Below are positions 1 through 12,474 of a stretch of DNA of 64,000 bases, piece by piece; the stretch's first letter is position 1; the number at the start of each line of letters is the position of its first letter. The notes below the pieces were generated by a model that saw nothing but the letters and a program-made list of their open reading frames with translations, searched no databases and was not told the origin of the DNA. This stretch comes from Cyrtodaria siliqua (taxonomy: Eukaryota; Mollusca; Bivalvia; Adapedonta; Hiatellidae): assembly GCA_037043455.1 (NCBI GenBank), contig JAWPHD010005090.1, positions 62,001 to 126,000 on the forward strand, read 5' to 3'. The position numbers and the translations under genes are program-made.

Positions 1-1107
1 ATTGTACTTCAAATCCCTGATAGAGCCTTGTTTAAAACAAAAACATTTTATTTTTAAGATGTTTTTGCCAATAGAGCAATAATAAGGTAATGCAGTTAGC
101 GGATTTGGGTATTTTCATCTCTTCATAACTCAATGTTTGTTTTGACATTTTGGCTATTGTCTTATATTATAGCATATCAATTATTTTTCTAACTGTTAAT
201 GTTTTGTCATTTGTCTTGACTCTGTTCATGTGTTTTATTTTGAATCGTGTTGTGACGGGAGTCGAATTCCTAAGACTCGTTTCCTGACTTTTATTTAGAT
301 TGTTTCTGAAACGACAAAGTAAAAGAGAAGCGATCACTATAGCTCACTTTAATGAGATAAAAGGAAAGCAATGAGTGTAATAAAGTAATGCGTTGCTCGC
401 TTCAAAAAGAAGTTCATTCCAAAGCGGCAAGGGAGTATTGAATGGATAGACACTCACAACCCCTTCATGTACTAGTGATAAATAAACTGGTTAAAAAATC
501 AATTCGGAATAGTCCGTACGTTTTGCTTTTATATTATGTGTTGCAATTGATGTTTGACACCACAATACGAAGACATATTGTTTCGATTAGTCTGTCATTT
601 TTGAAAACTCTTTAAAATGCTGAGTGTTGATATAGCTTGCGAGACGCATATCGAAATATCGAGCAATAATTGTCTATTGTGTCGCAACGTCATGAACTAT
701 AATGTATCTTCTCTTGAGCATTTAAAATCTTAGTACGGTACTCATATCACTTTACTTTCTCTATATTTGCACTCAATATCGTTCTTTTATATTTGAAACA
801 GCTATTGTTCGTGTCAAGTTTAGGGAATTTAAAGAAGTTTAAGGGATTAATGGTAATCTTATGATCTGTATCACGCGTTTAATTGTAAACATTGATTCTT
901 TTTGCAATTCTCAATCAATAGATATTAATTTTGTTACGGCTGAAAAATGCTTCATCTGTGGTGTCGGTGCATTGACGTTGGCAATATTTAACAAGTGTGC
1001 CAACACACCGATATTGATATTAGCACAGCCTCGTAATGGTGTGTTTGGTGATATTGGCAAACTTGCTAAACTATAGTAAAATAGTAATTATTTTCTGCAA
1101 TGACAGC
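1..1107. other. AT-rich sequence, nothing recognised
   Basis: No splice-bounded frame, known repeat or RNA gene is visible. A 71-codon frame at 861-1076 lacks any recognisable motif. Confidence 0.4.
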
Positions 1108-1121
1108 ACTTCATGAAATAA

Positions 1122-1385
1122 ACACTGCAAATGGGATCCCTAGTCTGTTCATGAGAGGTGCTAAAGGTGTAACACCTCTCACGTCCCTAGTACCGACTTA
1201 AGCGGTATTCTAATTTAAAGTCACAACAACTGGGCTTGATTATCCTAAAGGACCAGTAAGTAATAGAACTACCGATTTGTTGTCGGTGCGACCTTTTCAG
1301 CCGCCACACAGCACTAAACAAACGCTAGTGTGAATGGCAATGCATACTGGAAAGGGCATCCGTTGGAAGCAACAAACGCAAACAA
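1122..1385 (+). repeat. Dispersed 'gttcatgagaggt' family, long copy
   Basis: Contains in order 'agtctgttcatgagaggtgc', 'aacacctctcacgtccctag', 'cttaagcggtattct', 'aaaggaccagtaa' and 'aacgctagtgtgaatg', then 'tggaagcaacaaacgcaaac'. The same order occurs at 28.5-28.97 kb. Family unknown; no coding sequence. Confidence 0.7.
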
Positions 1386-1867
1386 TAGGTAAAACACAAA
1401 ATATGTTACATGACACCATATAAGAGGCAACAGTAACAGCCATTGCACATTTCGGCACTCTTGTTTTGATGTATCATCAGTTGAAATCATGACATCATGC
1501 CCATGGTATCACTATGTCGTGTCTCAAAACGACGTCATTGCAGGCGCTAGTTTGTTGGGTTTGCTGGTGCTTTGAAGATTGATTTAGAGTACAGGAAATC
1601 ACACTCAGTCTATGTTTAATGGATTATCACGTTGTATGGTTGTTTCTGGTTACCGCTTTCCTGTTTCGAAAATACTTTATGTTTGAACGTAATTAAGTAT
1701 GGTGTAAAAAGTCATTAACCATATTTTAACGTATTTATATTATCAGGATTTTTTTCAGGTTATTTCTCCCTGTGTATGCAATAAAATTGTTACTGAAATG
1801 GCATTTAATTGTGCTTATAGGTTATATAGGCACACTCGCCTGTGCCGTTCAACAATCTAAAAAGCAT

Positions 1868-2150
1868 ATGTATGCCCCCGAAGGGCGGCATATAGTAGTC
1901 GCACTGTCCGTCCGTCAGTCCATCAGTCCGTCCACCAGTCAGTCAGTCCGTCCGTCCGTCCGTCCGTCCGTACAATTGTGTCCGGTCAATAACTCTGGCA
2001 TTCCTCGACGGATTTTCAAATAGCTTTGCACAAGTGCTGAGCACAACAAGACGACGTGTCGCTCACAAAATCCAGGTCCGTTGCTCCAAGGTCAAGGTCA
2101 CACTTAGAGGTCAAAGGTCAAAAACACTTCGGGGGCAATTGTCACTCACT
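1868..2150. repeat. TCCG-type dispersed repeat with CCCCCGAAG ends
   Basis: 'tatgcccccgaagggcgg' at the left and 'cacttcgggggcaatt' at the right are inverted. Inside are (TCCG)n at 1906-1970 and 'aaggtcaaggtcacactta'. It is the same design as the 14.8-kb repeat. Confidence 0.65.
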
Positions 2151-2639
2151 TACAGTGACATTTCTTGTTTTACCTATAAAGCTGCGGGTACATGTTTAAA
2201 TATAGGGTAATTAAATGCTGAAATTAATGTTTTTTCTTCACTATTTATTCACTATTTTACCATAGGTTTTAATATTATTATTAATATAGTGTGCCTAGAC
2301 AACTAAATTTTAACCGGAATGACTATGTTAAAACAATAACGAATTAAGATTGCCTTGGGTTCCTTTAAGGTTGTTTATATATTGCATATTCTGATTTTAA
2401 AAAATCTTTAGAACCACCGTAAATGCAAGTTTGTCCTCATAGATATACAACGATTGTCAGTGCCACAGGGTCTACAATTAATCATTGGCAAAAAGGTGAT
2501 TACAGCCATGTGTTATAGCTTGTTCCACTGATTCTTATATGGTTAATGTATTGTCAGTGGTACACTGTGACCCTGTTCTAACAATATCTGTAAACAATAA
2601 TAAAAACGACGACATAGTCAATTCGTTCACAACGTGCAT

Positions 2640-3352
2640 GTATGATAGCACATTCAGCCTATTTGGTAAAACTTATAATAAACAAAATTAAATCGGATGA
2701 ATCTGACTTTAATAATAAAGACTGGTTTAACGGAGAATGTTATCTAGCAAAACGCGATTTTAAAACAGCAAGAAATGCATTTGTAAAAAAAGGAATGACG
2801 CAAACAAACATGTATTTATTTCAACGCGCTCTATTTATAAGCGTGAAACGGAAATCTAGAAAAAATAATAACATAAATGAAGGCAAATGATTACAAGCTT
2901 TAGCAAAAAAACAACCTCGAATATTTTGGAAATCTTTAAAAAAGAAATACAAAAACAAATCAGCAGACGCAAGATAATTAATCCACATTGCTTAGTACTG
3001 GTTCTGCCCAGGAAGCCATCGAGAGTGATTAATCTAAGTTGCAATAACTTGTTTCGCAATCGATGTAAAATAAATATGTTTAAACTAAATCAGCAGACGC
3101 AAAGAATTTAAATATCACTGATATATTCGATCATTTCAAAAAAAATGTATGGAAACGCAAACGAGTCAGAACAACAGCCTCCGGACATAGAAGGTACATT
3201 CGATCAAGAATTAGACGCGGAGATAACTGAAAACGAACTACGAGCCGCGATTTTCCACCAGAAGAATCATAAATCTTGTGGCTTGGATAATTTAAATAGC
3301 GAAATATTTTAATCATTTTGTGATATAATCTCACCATTTTCTATTAAAAATA
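2640..3352 (+). pseudogene. Broken non-LTR retrotransposon, linker and RT motif 0
   Basis: Open pieces in different frames read DWFNGECYLAKRDFKTARNA, then LAKKQPRIFWKSLKKKY (endonuclease-RT linker, 'WF...C...R..F..A.n.F' and 'FWk.lkkky'), then a frame from 3145 with LDAEITENELRAAIFHQKNH and KSCGLDNLNSEIF (RT motif 0, 'NGKSPGLDGI'). Stops and frameshifts are frequent. It is probably the first half of the element whose second half lies at 4375-5102. Confidence 0.65.
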
Positions 3353-3397
3353 GGAATCACACTCAAACGGCGGAAAGTTGCCCACCTTTTTTATATT

Positions 3398-4370
3398 GTT
3401 TAATTCCCATCACCAAAACAAGCTGCATAGATGAAGCTGGATAGGGCTCATTATAACTCAGGTTTAGACAAGCACGAAAGATAATTATTTTAGATAATTG
3501 TGTTTGTGTGGGTAAACAGCAATCCTTGTGGTTATTGGCTTATCCTTTGTGTTAACGTGATCACACTGGCCAAACATCACGAGGTCAGCGCTGGATCCTT
3601 TGTTTACACACACACCGAAATTACGCTCTGTCATTTTCATCAGATTTGTTTCCCACCGCCTCCTCTTTCTATCACACAGATGTTTAGTTGTGTAAACAGT
3701 GGGTCCGATTGCTTATTAAAATCTGATGTATGTAGGAATGTTCACATTATATGTATACCATGAGCTTGTTGTTTTTTCTGCTTTAATTTGTTTCAAGGTT
3801 TTTGATAATATGTACTGTTGTTTCTGCTTTGTTACAAGATTGCTGATAATATGTTTTGTTGCATGTGGGCGGCGGAAAGTTGTCCACCTTTTTTATATGG
3901 GAATGTTTTCAATGTATTTTGCAAAAGCTATTTTGTGAAATGTTCAATCTAGTCATTATAATAATTATAAGGTTAATCATATTATGTTATTATGACACTT
4001 CACAAAACATATAACATTATAATCTAGTCAGTAATGTATTATAATGTTAAGTCATTTTATAAATAAAATGACATATTCACTTATCATGGGGAAAAAGAAG
4101 CTATCCAGCTGGCTGACGGAACGTCGGTGGTTCTACTCAGGTGCCCGCCCGTGCACGAAAATTGCCCGAAGGGGCACCTGGGGTCTTCCTCCACCAATGG
4201 AAGCTGGAAAGTCGCCATATGACCTTAGCTGTTGGTGCGACTATAAAATCCAATTCAATTCACTTATCATGGAATTGTGTGTTATTTAATTCCCATCGTC
4301 AAAACAAGCTGCATAGATGAAACTGGATAGTGCTCAGTATAACTCAGGTTTAGGCAAGCACAAAATATAT
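3398..4370 (+). repeat. Direct repeat of ~85 bp around a foreign insert in the RT
   Basis: The ~85-base segment starting 'ttaattcccatcaccaaaac' at 3400-3483 recurs at 4286-4370 with a few changes. A 28-base segment, 'cggcggaaagttg..cacc', at 3369-3396 recurs at 3870-3898. Between the two 85-base copies are about 800 bases of unrelated sequence, including a possible diverged SINE at 4110-4250. The RT reading resumes right after the second copy. Confidence 0.5.
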
Positions 4371-4374
4371 TCTC

Positions 4375-5102
4375 AAATACGATAAGATATCGCAAACCCA
4401 GTTTGGATTTCAAAAGGGTAAATTACTGTAGATTGTATATTTGTATTTTATTCTATTATTGCAAGGTGTTAAGCGTAGGCAAAAAACTGTATTGTGCTTT
4501 CATAGACTATGAAAAATAATTCGATAGAATAGTCCGCTCACTTTTATGGCATAAGCTTTTAGCCCAAAATGTAAGTCTTAAACTTGTTATTGTCATTGAA
4601 TATATGTACACTGTGGTAAAGTCATGTATACGCTATAAGTCTGCTTTATCAGACTTTGCAGAATCACATATCGGAGTGAAACAAGGAGATAAGGAGATCC
4701 GAGCTCTCCTCTGATGTTTATGATGTTTATCAACTCTGATTTAGAAGACATTTTTACGATAGATGATCTTAAAATATGTATGCTTCTTTACGCGGACGAT
4801 ACAGTAGTCTTTGCTTTATCTCCCGATACGTTACAGTCTATGTTGAACGATATATAATCATATTGTCGCTCATGAGGTCTGAAAATAAATACAGCAAAAA
4901 CAAAAATAATGGTCTTTGAAAAAGGTCGTCACACTACATATGAGTTCATACTAAATATTATAACATTAGAAGTAGTTAATTCCTTTAAATATCTTGGGAT
5001 TCACTTTTTTAAAAACGGTAATTGGTTTAGAACGCAAACAAGATTGGCTCAACATGCATCGTTTGCATTCCATAATATTTTCTCTGTTTTTAATCGAATA
5101 TA
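4375..5102 (+). pseudogene. Broken non-LTR retrotransposon, RT core
   Basis: Collinear RT motifs survive through several stops: ISQTQFGFQKGKL (motif 2), LYCAFIDYEK-stop-FDRIVRSLLWHKLL (A, the Ala codon replaced by a stop), ESHIGVKQGD (B), ICMLLYADDTVVFALSPDTLQ (C, YADD), GLKINTAKTKIMVFEKGR (D) and NSFKYLGIHFFKNGNW. It is a different LINE lineage from the copy at 40.6-42.5 kb (YADD, not FADD) and like that at 13.7 kb. Confidence 0.75.
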
Positions 5103-5109
5103 ATTACCA

Positions 5110-6932
5110 TTTCTGAGAAATGCAAGCCTTAGTTTGAGAGCACAGAATATAAATATCAATATCTAAATAATAAAGTTAAAATCGTGCTTAAAACGACAGT
5201 AACCAAATAGTTGTCATACCTAACGTCTCTAATATTGATTTTATATCGAACACTATTGTTTGGTTCGCTTGTTTCGGCCAAAGGTTTTTCTGCAGTAGCT
5301 TGAGCAATTTAAATAGTACGTACATCAATTATATATAATTAGAACTGCTATTTATAGTGGTAAATAAAAATACCGTTGTTTTGAAAATCGGTGGAAAAAT
5401 ACATATTTTACAGCCCAAATCATTTTTTGATGGGACTTTTCCCATGCAGATTCTTTGGTGGGACATCAGAAAATTTCAAATAACTTCAGTTAGCCTTCAT
5501 ATTTTGCTGTAAAACTTTCACGGTCTCTTAATTTACGAATATCCAACACTTTAAAACCATTTTGAATAGTGTTAATTCTTACTCGTATTTCAGGATCATT
5601 GGTACCAATCGTTTTGAAAAGAAAATGAATACCACTAAACAACACCAGTACTAGGGAGCATGAAAGATGTTGCGAATTGTATTACCTCTCATGAACAGAC
5701 TCAGTGAAACCGAGTCTGCTACTTGTCTCTCTTGTTAAAAACATTGGGGTCGTTGCTTTCAAGGGAGCTCTTTCCAGTACTTATTCATAATGCATAAACG
5801 ATTGATTTGTATATCCCTTATCTAGAGTATAATAAAATAACCAGTAAAGCGAAAACAAACAATACAAGTCCATATTAGTATTCCTCTAAGTTTGACTGAA
5901 CATTTGGATAAATATAGTAAGGTTCTTATTTCAGCGCTCAGAACCATGTTTATCTCAAGATTACTATTTTAAAAAACACCGGGATTATAGCGTGTTTATA
6001 GTTACAGGAGGACTTAAGCATAATAGAAAATATAGGATGAATACTTTATCTTAAAATTACATGCTATAGTTGTTATGCTGAGTAGGGCAAATGTGATTTA
6101 AGACTTATTAAAGAAACCTACACGCCAAATAACTACAAAATTACACTACAAAGCCGTTTATCAAAACTCTATTCAGATGTTCAGGTCAAATAATGATGTA
6201 TATGTGCCGATTTAAAGTATAGGATTTTTTACAGGTTCTTAAAATACCCATGACTGAATATGTTTAAAATGAATTATGAATTGGCAACTCTTAATTCAAC
6301 ACTCCAGATCTGGGGTTGGGTTTGGTTAAAGCCGTTTATATTGTGCCTATAGAGTTTGTATTCTCAGTAGGTTTAGAAACGGTATACATACGTCGTAAAA
6401 TGTTCCTTATGTTGACGGGATAGCTGCTGTAACACTCCGTATTCATGGTTTGTATGTTATATGTTATATTCCGTTTAAATAGTTTGCAAGAAGCAATATA
6501 AACGGCATGCGTGATACCTGTGCGCTTTTATATTCAAATACGCGGTGCTTTTGCGGTTGTTTTTGTTGTGTATTTTTTGCACATTACCGCTTGCGATCCT
6601 CCTTTAAGTTTAAATGAAAGGCATGATGCAGATTAAATAGTAGGCATGTGGCCCAGCTTCCTAGGAAATCGTTAACGATTTTCTGTTTTAATGTAGTAAA
6701 TATTACCTGCAATCATTCTCCTTTAAATTGTCTTTACGAGAATAGTGAACCGCAGACCAGTTCATTATACGTATAACAGCCAGTATATATTGACGTATTG
6801 TTCTATTTAAACAGATCAGAGAACGATAAAGAACAGGCGGCAATAGGCGCCGGGGAGAGATGAGCATACACACTATAGAGGCAGTGCTCATGTTCACTTT
6901 CGGATTTTAAGGGAAATTATAAGAATTAAACT
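5110..6932. other. Sequence upstream of the candidate first exon
   Basis: Apart from the minus repeat at 5646-5790 I see no gene. Any promoter for the 6933 start should lie at about 6400-6900. A TATATA run (6784-6790) and 'ggcggcaataggcgccgggg' (6836-6855, the only GC-rich patch) are present, but neither is decisive. Confidence 0.3.
5646..5790 (-). repeat. Dispersed 'gttcatgagaggt' family, minus copy
   Basis: 'attacctctcatgaacagac' then 'tgaaaccgagtctgctac', ending 'tcgttgctttcaaggg'. Reverse-oriented 5' part of the family. Confidence 0.6.
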
Positions 6933-6983
6933 ATGGATACAAATGCGAAGAAAGTAAAACAATCGCTCAAGAGAGTTAGAAAG
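6933..6983 (+). CDS. Candidate first coding exon of the G-alpha gene (17 codons)
   Basis: An ATG with a good start context (A at -3, G at +4) lies one codon after an in-frame TAA (6927-6929). It opens 17 codons, MDTNAKKVKQSLKRVRK, ending at AAG|GTAAGA, a near-consensus donor. The exon ends in phase 0, and the N-terminal-helix exon at 30201 starts in phase 0, so the two join in frame. The peptide is strongly basic (8 Lys/Arg of 17) and has no Gly2 or Cys, so it lacks the usual G-alpha myristoylation or palmitoylation sites; a polybasic stretch could give electrostatic membrane attachment (inference). The assignment is weak. In most animal Gi-type genes the start codon is in the same exon as the N-terminal helix, the intron would be 23 kb, and a possible terminal exon of another gene (20970-21026, also phase-0 compatible) lies between. 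It may belong to a different transcript or be chance. Confidence 0.33.
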
Positions 6984-7434
6984 GTAAGAAATATGTCTTA
7001 GTGTTTAGTAAACTTATATGAATAGTTATTAACATTAGACAAACATGACGACATCGTTATTATTTCCAGTATATTTAGGTTTTACATGAGAACGCTATAA
7101 TATTCGTTTATAACTGCAATATATTTCACAGTCGCTTTACACAATGGTATTGTTATTACATCAATCTTGTAAGTTGAATTTTTACATACCAGGGGAAATT
7201 TAGTCAATACAAGCAATCACATGAACACTAACGTTCTTGACATTTCTTTTTTTTTTACAATATAAGATGGTAGACAAACGAGATTTGTATCCGTATGTTT
7301 ATTATAAAGGATGATTCATTCGGCCAAATACCATTTATATTGCGCTATGAAATGAATAAGTTTATTCCCAGATCTGATATTTGAAAAATGAAGTGTGTTT
7401 CTTGACTCATAACCATTTAGTGTAAATATATAGT

Positions 7435-8372
7435 TGATCCTAGCAAAAATTCATGTTGATGTGAAATCCAAGGTGGCCGCCAAATATAAAAATAGATTTT
7501 TAAAAAACAAGTTTGTAGCGACTACTTCTTGAAAACTCTAAGTGATATTAATATTGGACTTTTTCTAAAATGATCAGCATGACATGATGTTGGTCCTTGT
7601 CGAAAATTGTTTTGATTCGACGTTAAACATGGCTGCCAGCGGCCGTCTTTGTTTACATAGAGTTATATAATGAAAACTTGTAGCGACTACTCCTCTGAAA
7701 CTACTTGATGGATTTTCAGGAACTTCACAGGAATGTTGCTCTTGATGTCTAATTGATCCTAGCAAAATGTCAGGTCGGCCGGAAATTCAAGATGGCCGCC
7801 ACGGCTAAAAATATTTTTTCAAAAAACAAGTTTGTAGCGACTACTTTTTGAAAACTATAAGTGTATTGATATGCGTCTTTTCCTAAAATGATCAGTATGA
7901 CATGATGTTGACCCTTGTCGAAAATTATTTTGATTCGACGTTAAACATGGCTGCCAGCGGCCATCTTTGTTTACATAGAATTATATAATGAAAACTTGTA
8001 GCGAATACACCTCTGAAACTACTTGACAGATTTTCATAAAACTTAACACGAATGTTGTTCTTGGTGTCTAATTGATCCTAGCAAACTTCAGGTCGGCCGG
8101 AAATTCAAGATGGCCGCCACGGCTAAAAATAGATTTTCAAAAAACAAGTTTTTAACGAGTACTTCTTGAAAACTATAAGTGATATTGATATGGGACTTTT
8201 TCTAAAATGATCAGTATGGAATGATGTTGATCCTTGTCGAAAATTATTTTGATGCGACATTAAACATGGCCGCCAGCGGCCATCTTTATTTAAATAGAGT
8301 TATATAATGAAAACTTGTAGCGACTACTCCTCTGAAACTACTTGACGGATTTTCATGAAACTTCACAGGAAT
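7435..8372. repeat. ~320-bp tandem repeat, three copies
   Basis: Copies start with 'tgatcctagcaaa' at 7435, 7753 and 8073. Each contains 'aagatggccgccac', 'acaagtttgtagcgactact' and 'gttaaacatggctgccagcg'. It begins about 450 bases after the candidate first exon. This type of repeat is common in bivalve introns. Confidence 0.85.
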
Positions 8373-10690
8373 GCTATCTAGCTATCAAAAACCTATCAGT
8401 AGAGCTTCAAAGACATTGACCTCTTGTTTAAATTAACTGACCTTGTTTTGCTTTAATGGACGATATATAAAATATATTTTTCAAAAACAGAATCGGCAGA
8501 AATTGTTGTTTCATTTTTAAGCTGTGTAATTCAAAATCTGTTAAACGGATGCAATTTGTAAAAAATAAAAAAAAGATATTTCTCCTTTAAATTGATAGCG
8601 AATTTGTTTATATGATAATATTCATATGCAACGTTCGATGTATTATTCGGTTTTATGTTTACAGAGTTTACTTCTTATAAATTTTTTTGACATGATTTCC
8701 CGCATTCAATTCCATTGAAAGCGTATTGCCAGCACTATTACTGATTTCTAGTAATACCAGAATTATGAATCTTGATTGACTGACAAATGTCATATTGTGT
8801 ATTGTGTTTTGCATCTTCATTTTGTATTTGATGTTTACCAAACCTAGCCAGATTGTTGATATTAATGAAAGCTAAACAAAATCGGTAAAATGTCTGGATC
8901 AGAATCATCAATCTTATGTCCCTTGATTTATTGAAAACATTCTATATTGTGCTTCTAGCCCCTTTATTTGTCTTCCAGTCTTGACTATCTTTAGCAGGAT
9001 GTGAGTATATTATTAAAAGTTCGGGCGAGATCGAAAACTACACATATCGGACTTGAACAGTCCCAGTAACGGCCCTTGAATTATTTTAAACATACTATAT
9101 GTGGCTTCGTTAGTGCTCTGGCATCTTCTGTCGGATCCTTACTAAACTTGACCAGGTTGTTGATATTAATAACGATTTTGAGTACTTAGAAAACCAGTTA
9201 GATTTGATTAGCAAACTTGAGTTATGACAGATCGTTCTTGCTTCTTTCTTTAACTCTAGCTGCTTCATTGTTCATCTGGTCTTTACCAAAAAGAGCATGA
9301 AAGGAGAAATTTGGAAATCGCCAGCACTATAAATACAAACGATATACAAGCCAAGGCGGCGTGTTTATATCAATAAAAGCTTGAACAAGTTCAATAACCA
9401 GCCAAAAATAAGCAGAAATAGCAGAGTTGTGGACACCTCCTCACCTCTTCGTATGGAAATAAACGTGCAAGCAATAACTTCAAAACATAACACCCACCCT
9501 CGTGAAATCTGATAGGTACATTGCCTTTGGTGAGAGGAGAACCCCTATTGTTTTTGGGGCAGCAGTTTAAATGTCAAGGTCTCTATGACTTTATGTGTAT
9601 CAGTTGGGAGATTCAGGGTCACTTCTTATTTAAGGATAGGAATGGTTACCGGTATCGTATTTAAAACATGCAGGGATACATGTATAGTCATGGTTTAAAA
9701 TATATATAACAACTCAACTGTCAACAGGCAGTGTTAACAAGACTCCCGACATATTTTCCATGTTTTTAAACAGGGGTATGCTTCAAATGAAATATGTTGG
9801 ATATGTGATATATTATATTTTTGATATATGCTTTGCCTCTTCTATAGTATCGCCCACCAAAACTGTAGAAATCAAACCATACACAAAAATGTGTTTAACC
9901 AAATAATAAACAAATAATTAACCAAATAGTATGTATTTGTTTGTTTCATACCAGATTCATTCATATATAAACCTAGTGTAATACTGCTCTACAAAAGTAA
10001 TGTCATTATGGTAAAGGAGAGATCGTTTGTTCAGCAATATCTAAAAGTGGCATTAAACATTATTACTATTACACAATAGTTAACCTTAAATTCAAACCAA
10101 AGTGAATGAGTTAAGAGTCTGTGCAGTTAAAAGAAAATATCTGCTATAAAGTAATGTTCAATTACACTTTTAGATATTGCCGACCAAACAATTTCTTCTT
10201 CATAAAACATTTTATGGTGTAATAGGATTTTCATACAACGTTAAATGTTCAGAATTTCTTCATTCATATCATCTGTTTAAATAGTTTTGCGTTAAATGAT
10301 TAAATATCTATTCGCAGAGGGATAACAAAATTTACAATTCTGAAACTGATTTATTGTGGGAGTGAATTGAGAAGGCACTATTAAATTTAAACGAGAAAAA
10401 GTCATTTTTTAAGGCAGAATGAATGACTTTGAAAATTGTGGAATCTAATAATACACGTAAAGTTACCGAACCTGTTTCAGTTAGCTTCAAATATAGAGAT
10501 TAGGACAGAACGTGATACACGTTGGTGACGGCGTTTTTTCTCTGAGTCTCTTTTTGTTCGCTATTTGTTTGTTAAATTGGCGATTTTTGTATGCACGGCG
10601 CCTTTTCTCTGCAAAAAGTGACGCATTTTGTCCGTGCGTTCGACATGGTTATATCAAATTGAATAGTGTTTAACGACTCATTAACACTTT
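8373..10690. other. Intron-type sequence, nothing recognised
   Basis: AT-rich, no exon with paired splice sites, and no repeat that I can relate to others in the window. Confidence 0.4.
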
Positions 10691-10698
10691 ATACCTTA

Positions 10699-10897
10699 TT
10701 TGTGTTTGTTTGTTTGTTTGTTTGTACATGGTGTTTTATGTCATTTTCAACACATGTAAGGTTATATATGACGGTCGATCTTTTTTGTGGTGGAGGCAGA
10801 CCATCCACTTTTCCTGGGTAAAACCAGTATTGTACATATTCCGCCATTCGTAAGAATCGACACTTCCTCACTTACAAGTCGAGCTCCCAGTGGGATA
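10699..10897 (-). mobile_element. SINE copy, 5'-truncated
   Basis: Reverse complement of the SINE at 60.4 kb, beginning with the (GTTT)n tail and ending within the B-box region at 'ctcccagtgggat'. The tRNA head is missing. Confidence 0.8.
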
Positions 10898-11002
10898 TAC
10901 GTTAAATAGAGACGTCCCAAAGACTGGATAATGATACATGGAAACCAGAAACGTGTCCTACTCTTACAAACGGATACGTGCCTATGCTTGTTTAACGTTC
11001 TC

Positions 11003-11332
11003 AGAGTATGATCTCTAATACACTGGACCGCCAGAGTATGATCTCTAATACACTGGACCGCCAGAGTATGAACTCTAATACACTGGACCGCCAGAGTATG
11101 AACTCTAATACACTGGACCTCCAGAGTATGAACTCTAATACACTGGACCGCCAGAGTATGAACTCTAATACACTGGACCTCAAGAGTATGAACTCAAATA
11201 CACTGGACCGCCAGAGTATGAACTCTAATACACTAGACCGCCAGAGTATGAACTCTAATACACTGGACCGCCAGAGTATGATCTCTAATACACTGGACCG
11301 CCAGAGTATGACCTCTAAAACACTGGACCGCC
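11003..11332. repeat. 30-bp satellite, 11 copies
   Basis: Unit 'agtatgaactctaatacact' + 'ggaccgccag', exactly 30 bases and 11 copies, with few substitutions. It produces artefactual frames on both strands. Confidence 0.95.
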
Positions 11333-12050
11333 CGGTTTACATCCCCATCCGACGGACAAAGCTAAGGGAAAGTGTCTTGGCCAAGAACACACCACACAGT
11401 GGCGTCGGTGATACTTGAATGGTGAGGCCACGCCAGTCCCTGATAATATCGAAATATGTTCTCGGTGCATGTTTGATGGAGTTATGTCTCCTGTTGGATC
11501 TTATACAAATCGACCCAAATTTCTTGTGTACATAACTACCTCCTCGTTTCCTGAAAGGTATATCAAACCTTATCTGCTGTCCCGTGAAAATGACCGTATA
11601 GAAAACAAACTTGAAACATTTTTGTTATGGTTATTTCCCCTTTTTACATTCTCGACCAATTTTGAATTGCTCTGTCATGAAGTGAACATTTCTTGACCAA
11701 TTACCATTCAAAATAGTACCATTTGTGTTTGTGAAGTGAGTATGATAATGTTGAAATAATTCTTTGAACATTTTTTTTCAAGAACTCTTGACTTATTTCC
11801 GCACAACGTTAAGGCCATTAAGAAAGGCCAACACGGGGCATTCATCAGACTCTGGTGTGTCTTATTATATTAAGAAAGAAACGGAACTTTTCAATCAATA
11901 TTAGCTATTCCAATACAAGGACGCCGTCTGTCTCTATCAATCACGAAGTGGATAATTACATGAATCATATACCAGACAAAGTCCCAAAAATGCGTTTATA
12001 GCTCTGACTATAATGGCTATAATGCCGATTTTTTCTTAAAATTATGAACG

Positions 12051-12323
12051 GTGCTTAAGTGTGAATGGCCTAGCAAGAAGATATGAGCCAATAAAACGTT
12101 ATTAGGCTCGGCAAATAAATCTTTTCCATCTCTTGGGTAAATAAGTGTTCAAAATTCGTCTAATAAATATTTGCGAGATGTGAATTTTATGAATTCGACC
12201 AAAAATAAATATTAATCTGTTGTTCCGTTTATATCAGTCAAGAGATGGAAAAGATTTATTTGCCGAGCCTAATAACGTTTTATTGGCTCATATCTTCTTG
12301 CTAGGCCATTCACACTTAAGCAC
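12051..12323. repeat. Perfect 85-bp inverted repeat
   Basis: Arms 12051-12135 and 12239-12323 are identical reverse complements over all 85 bases (ends 'gtgcttaagtgtgaatggcc' and its complement), with a 103-base spacer. Nothing in it codes. The perfection implies recent origin or gene conversion. Confidence 0.9.
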
Positions 12324-12474
12324 TCATAGAGCAACATACTTCCCTATAGAGATATAAAGCACAAGTGCAAAATAGGTTGCAGAAAAAAGGTCGCACCCTT
12401 ACGTCTTTGCCTGCGTTTTCTGTAGTTGTTATGTCCACGTCTTGAAGTAGCGTTAGTAGCGACAGGCATATAGT

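Noticed and set aside
861..1076. 71-codon frame with Cys pairs
   Set aside because: No motif, splice sites or homology recognised; length is unremarkable for AT-rich DNA.
11001..11418. Frame with the 10-residue repeat MNSNTLDRQS
   Set aside because: Translation of the 30-bp satellite. No start context or splice signals, and the opposite strand is open too.
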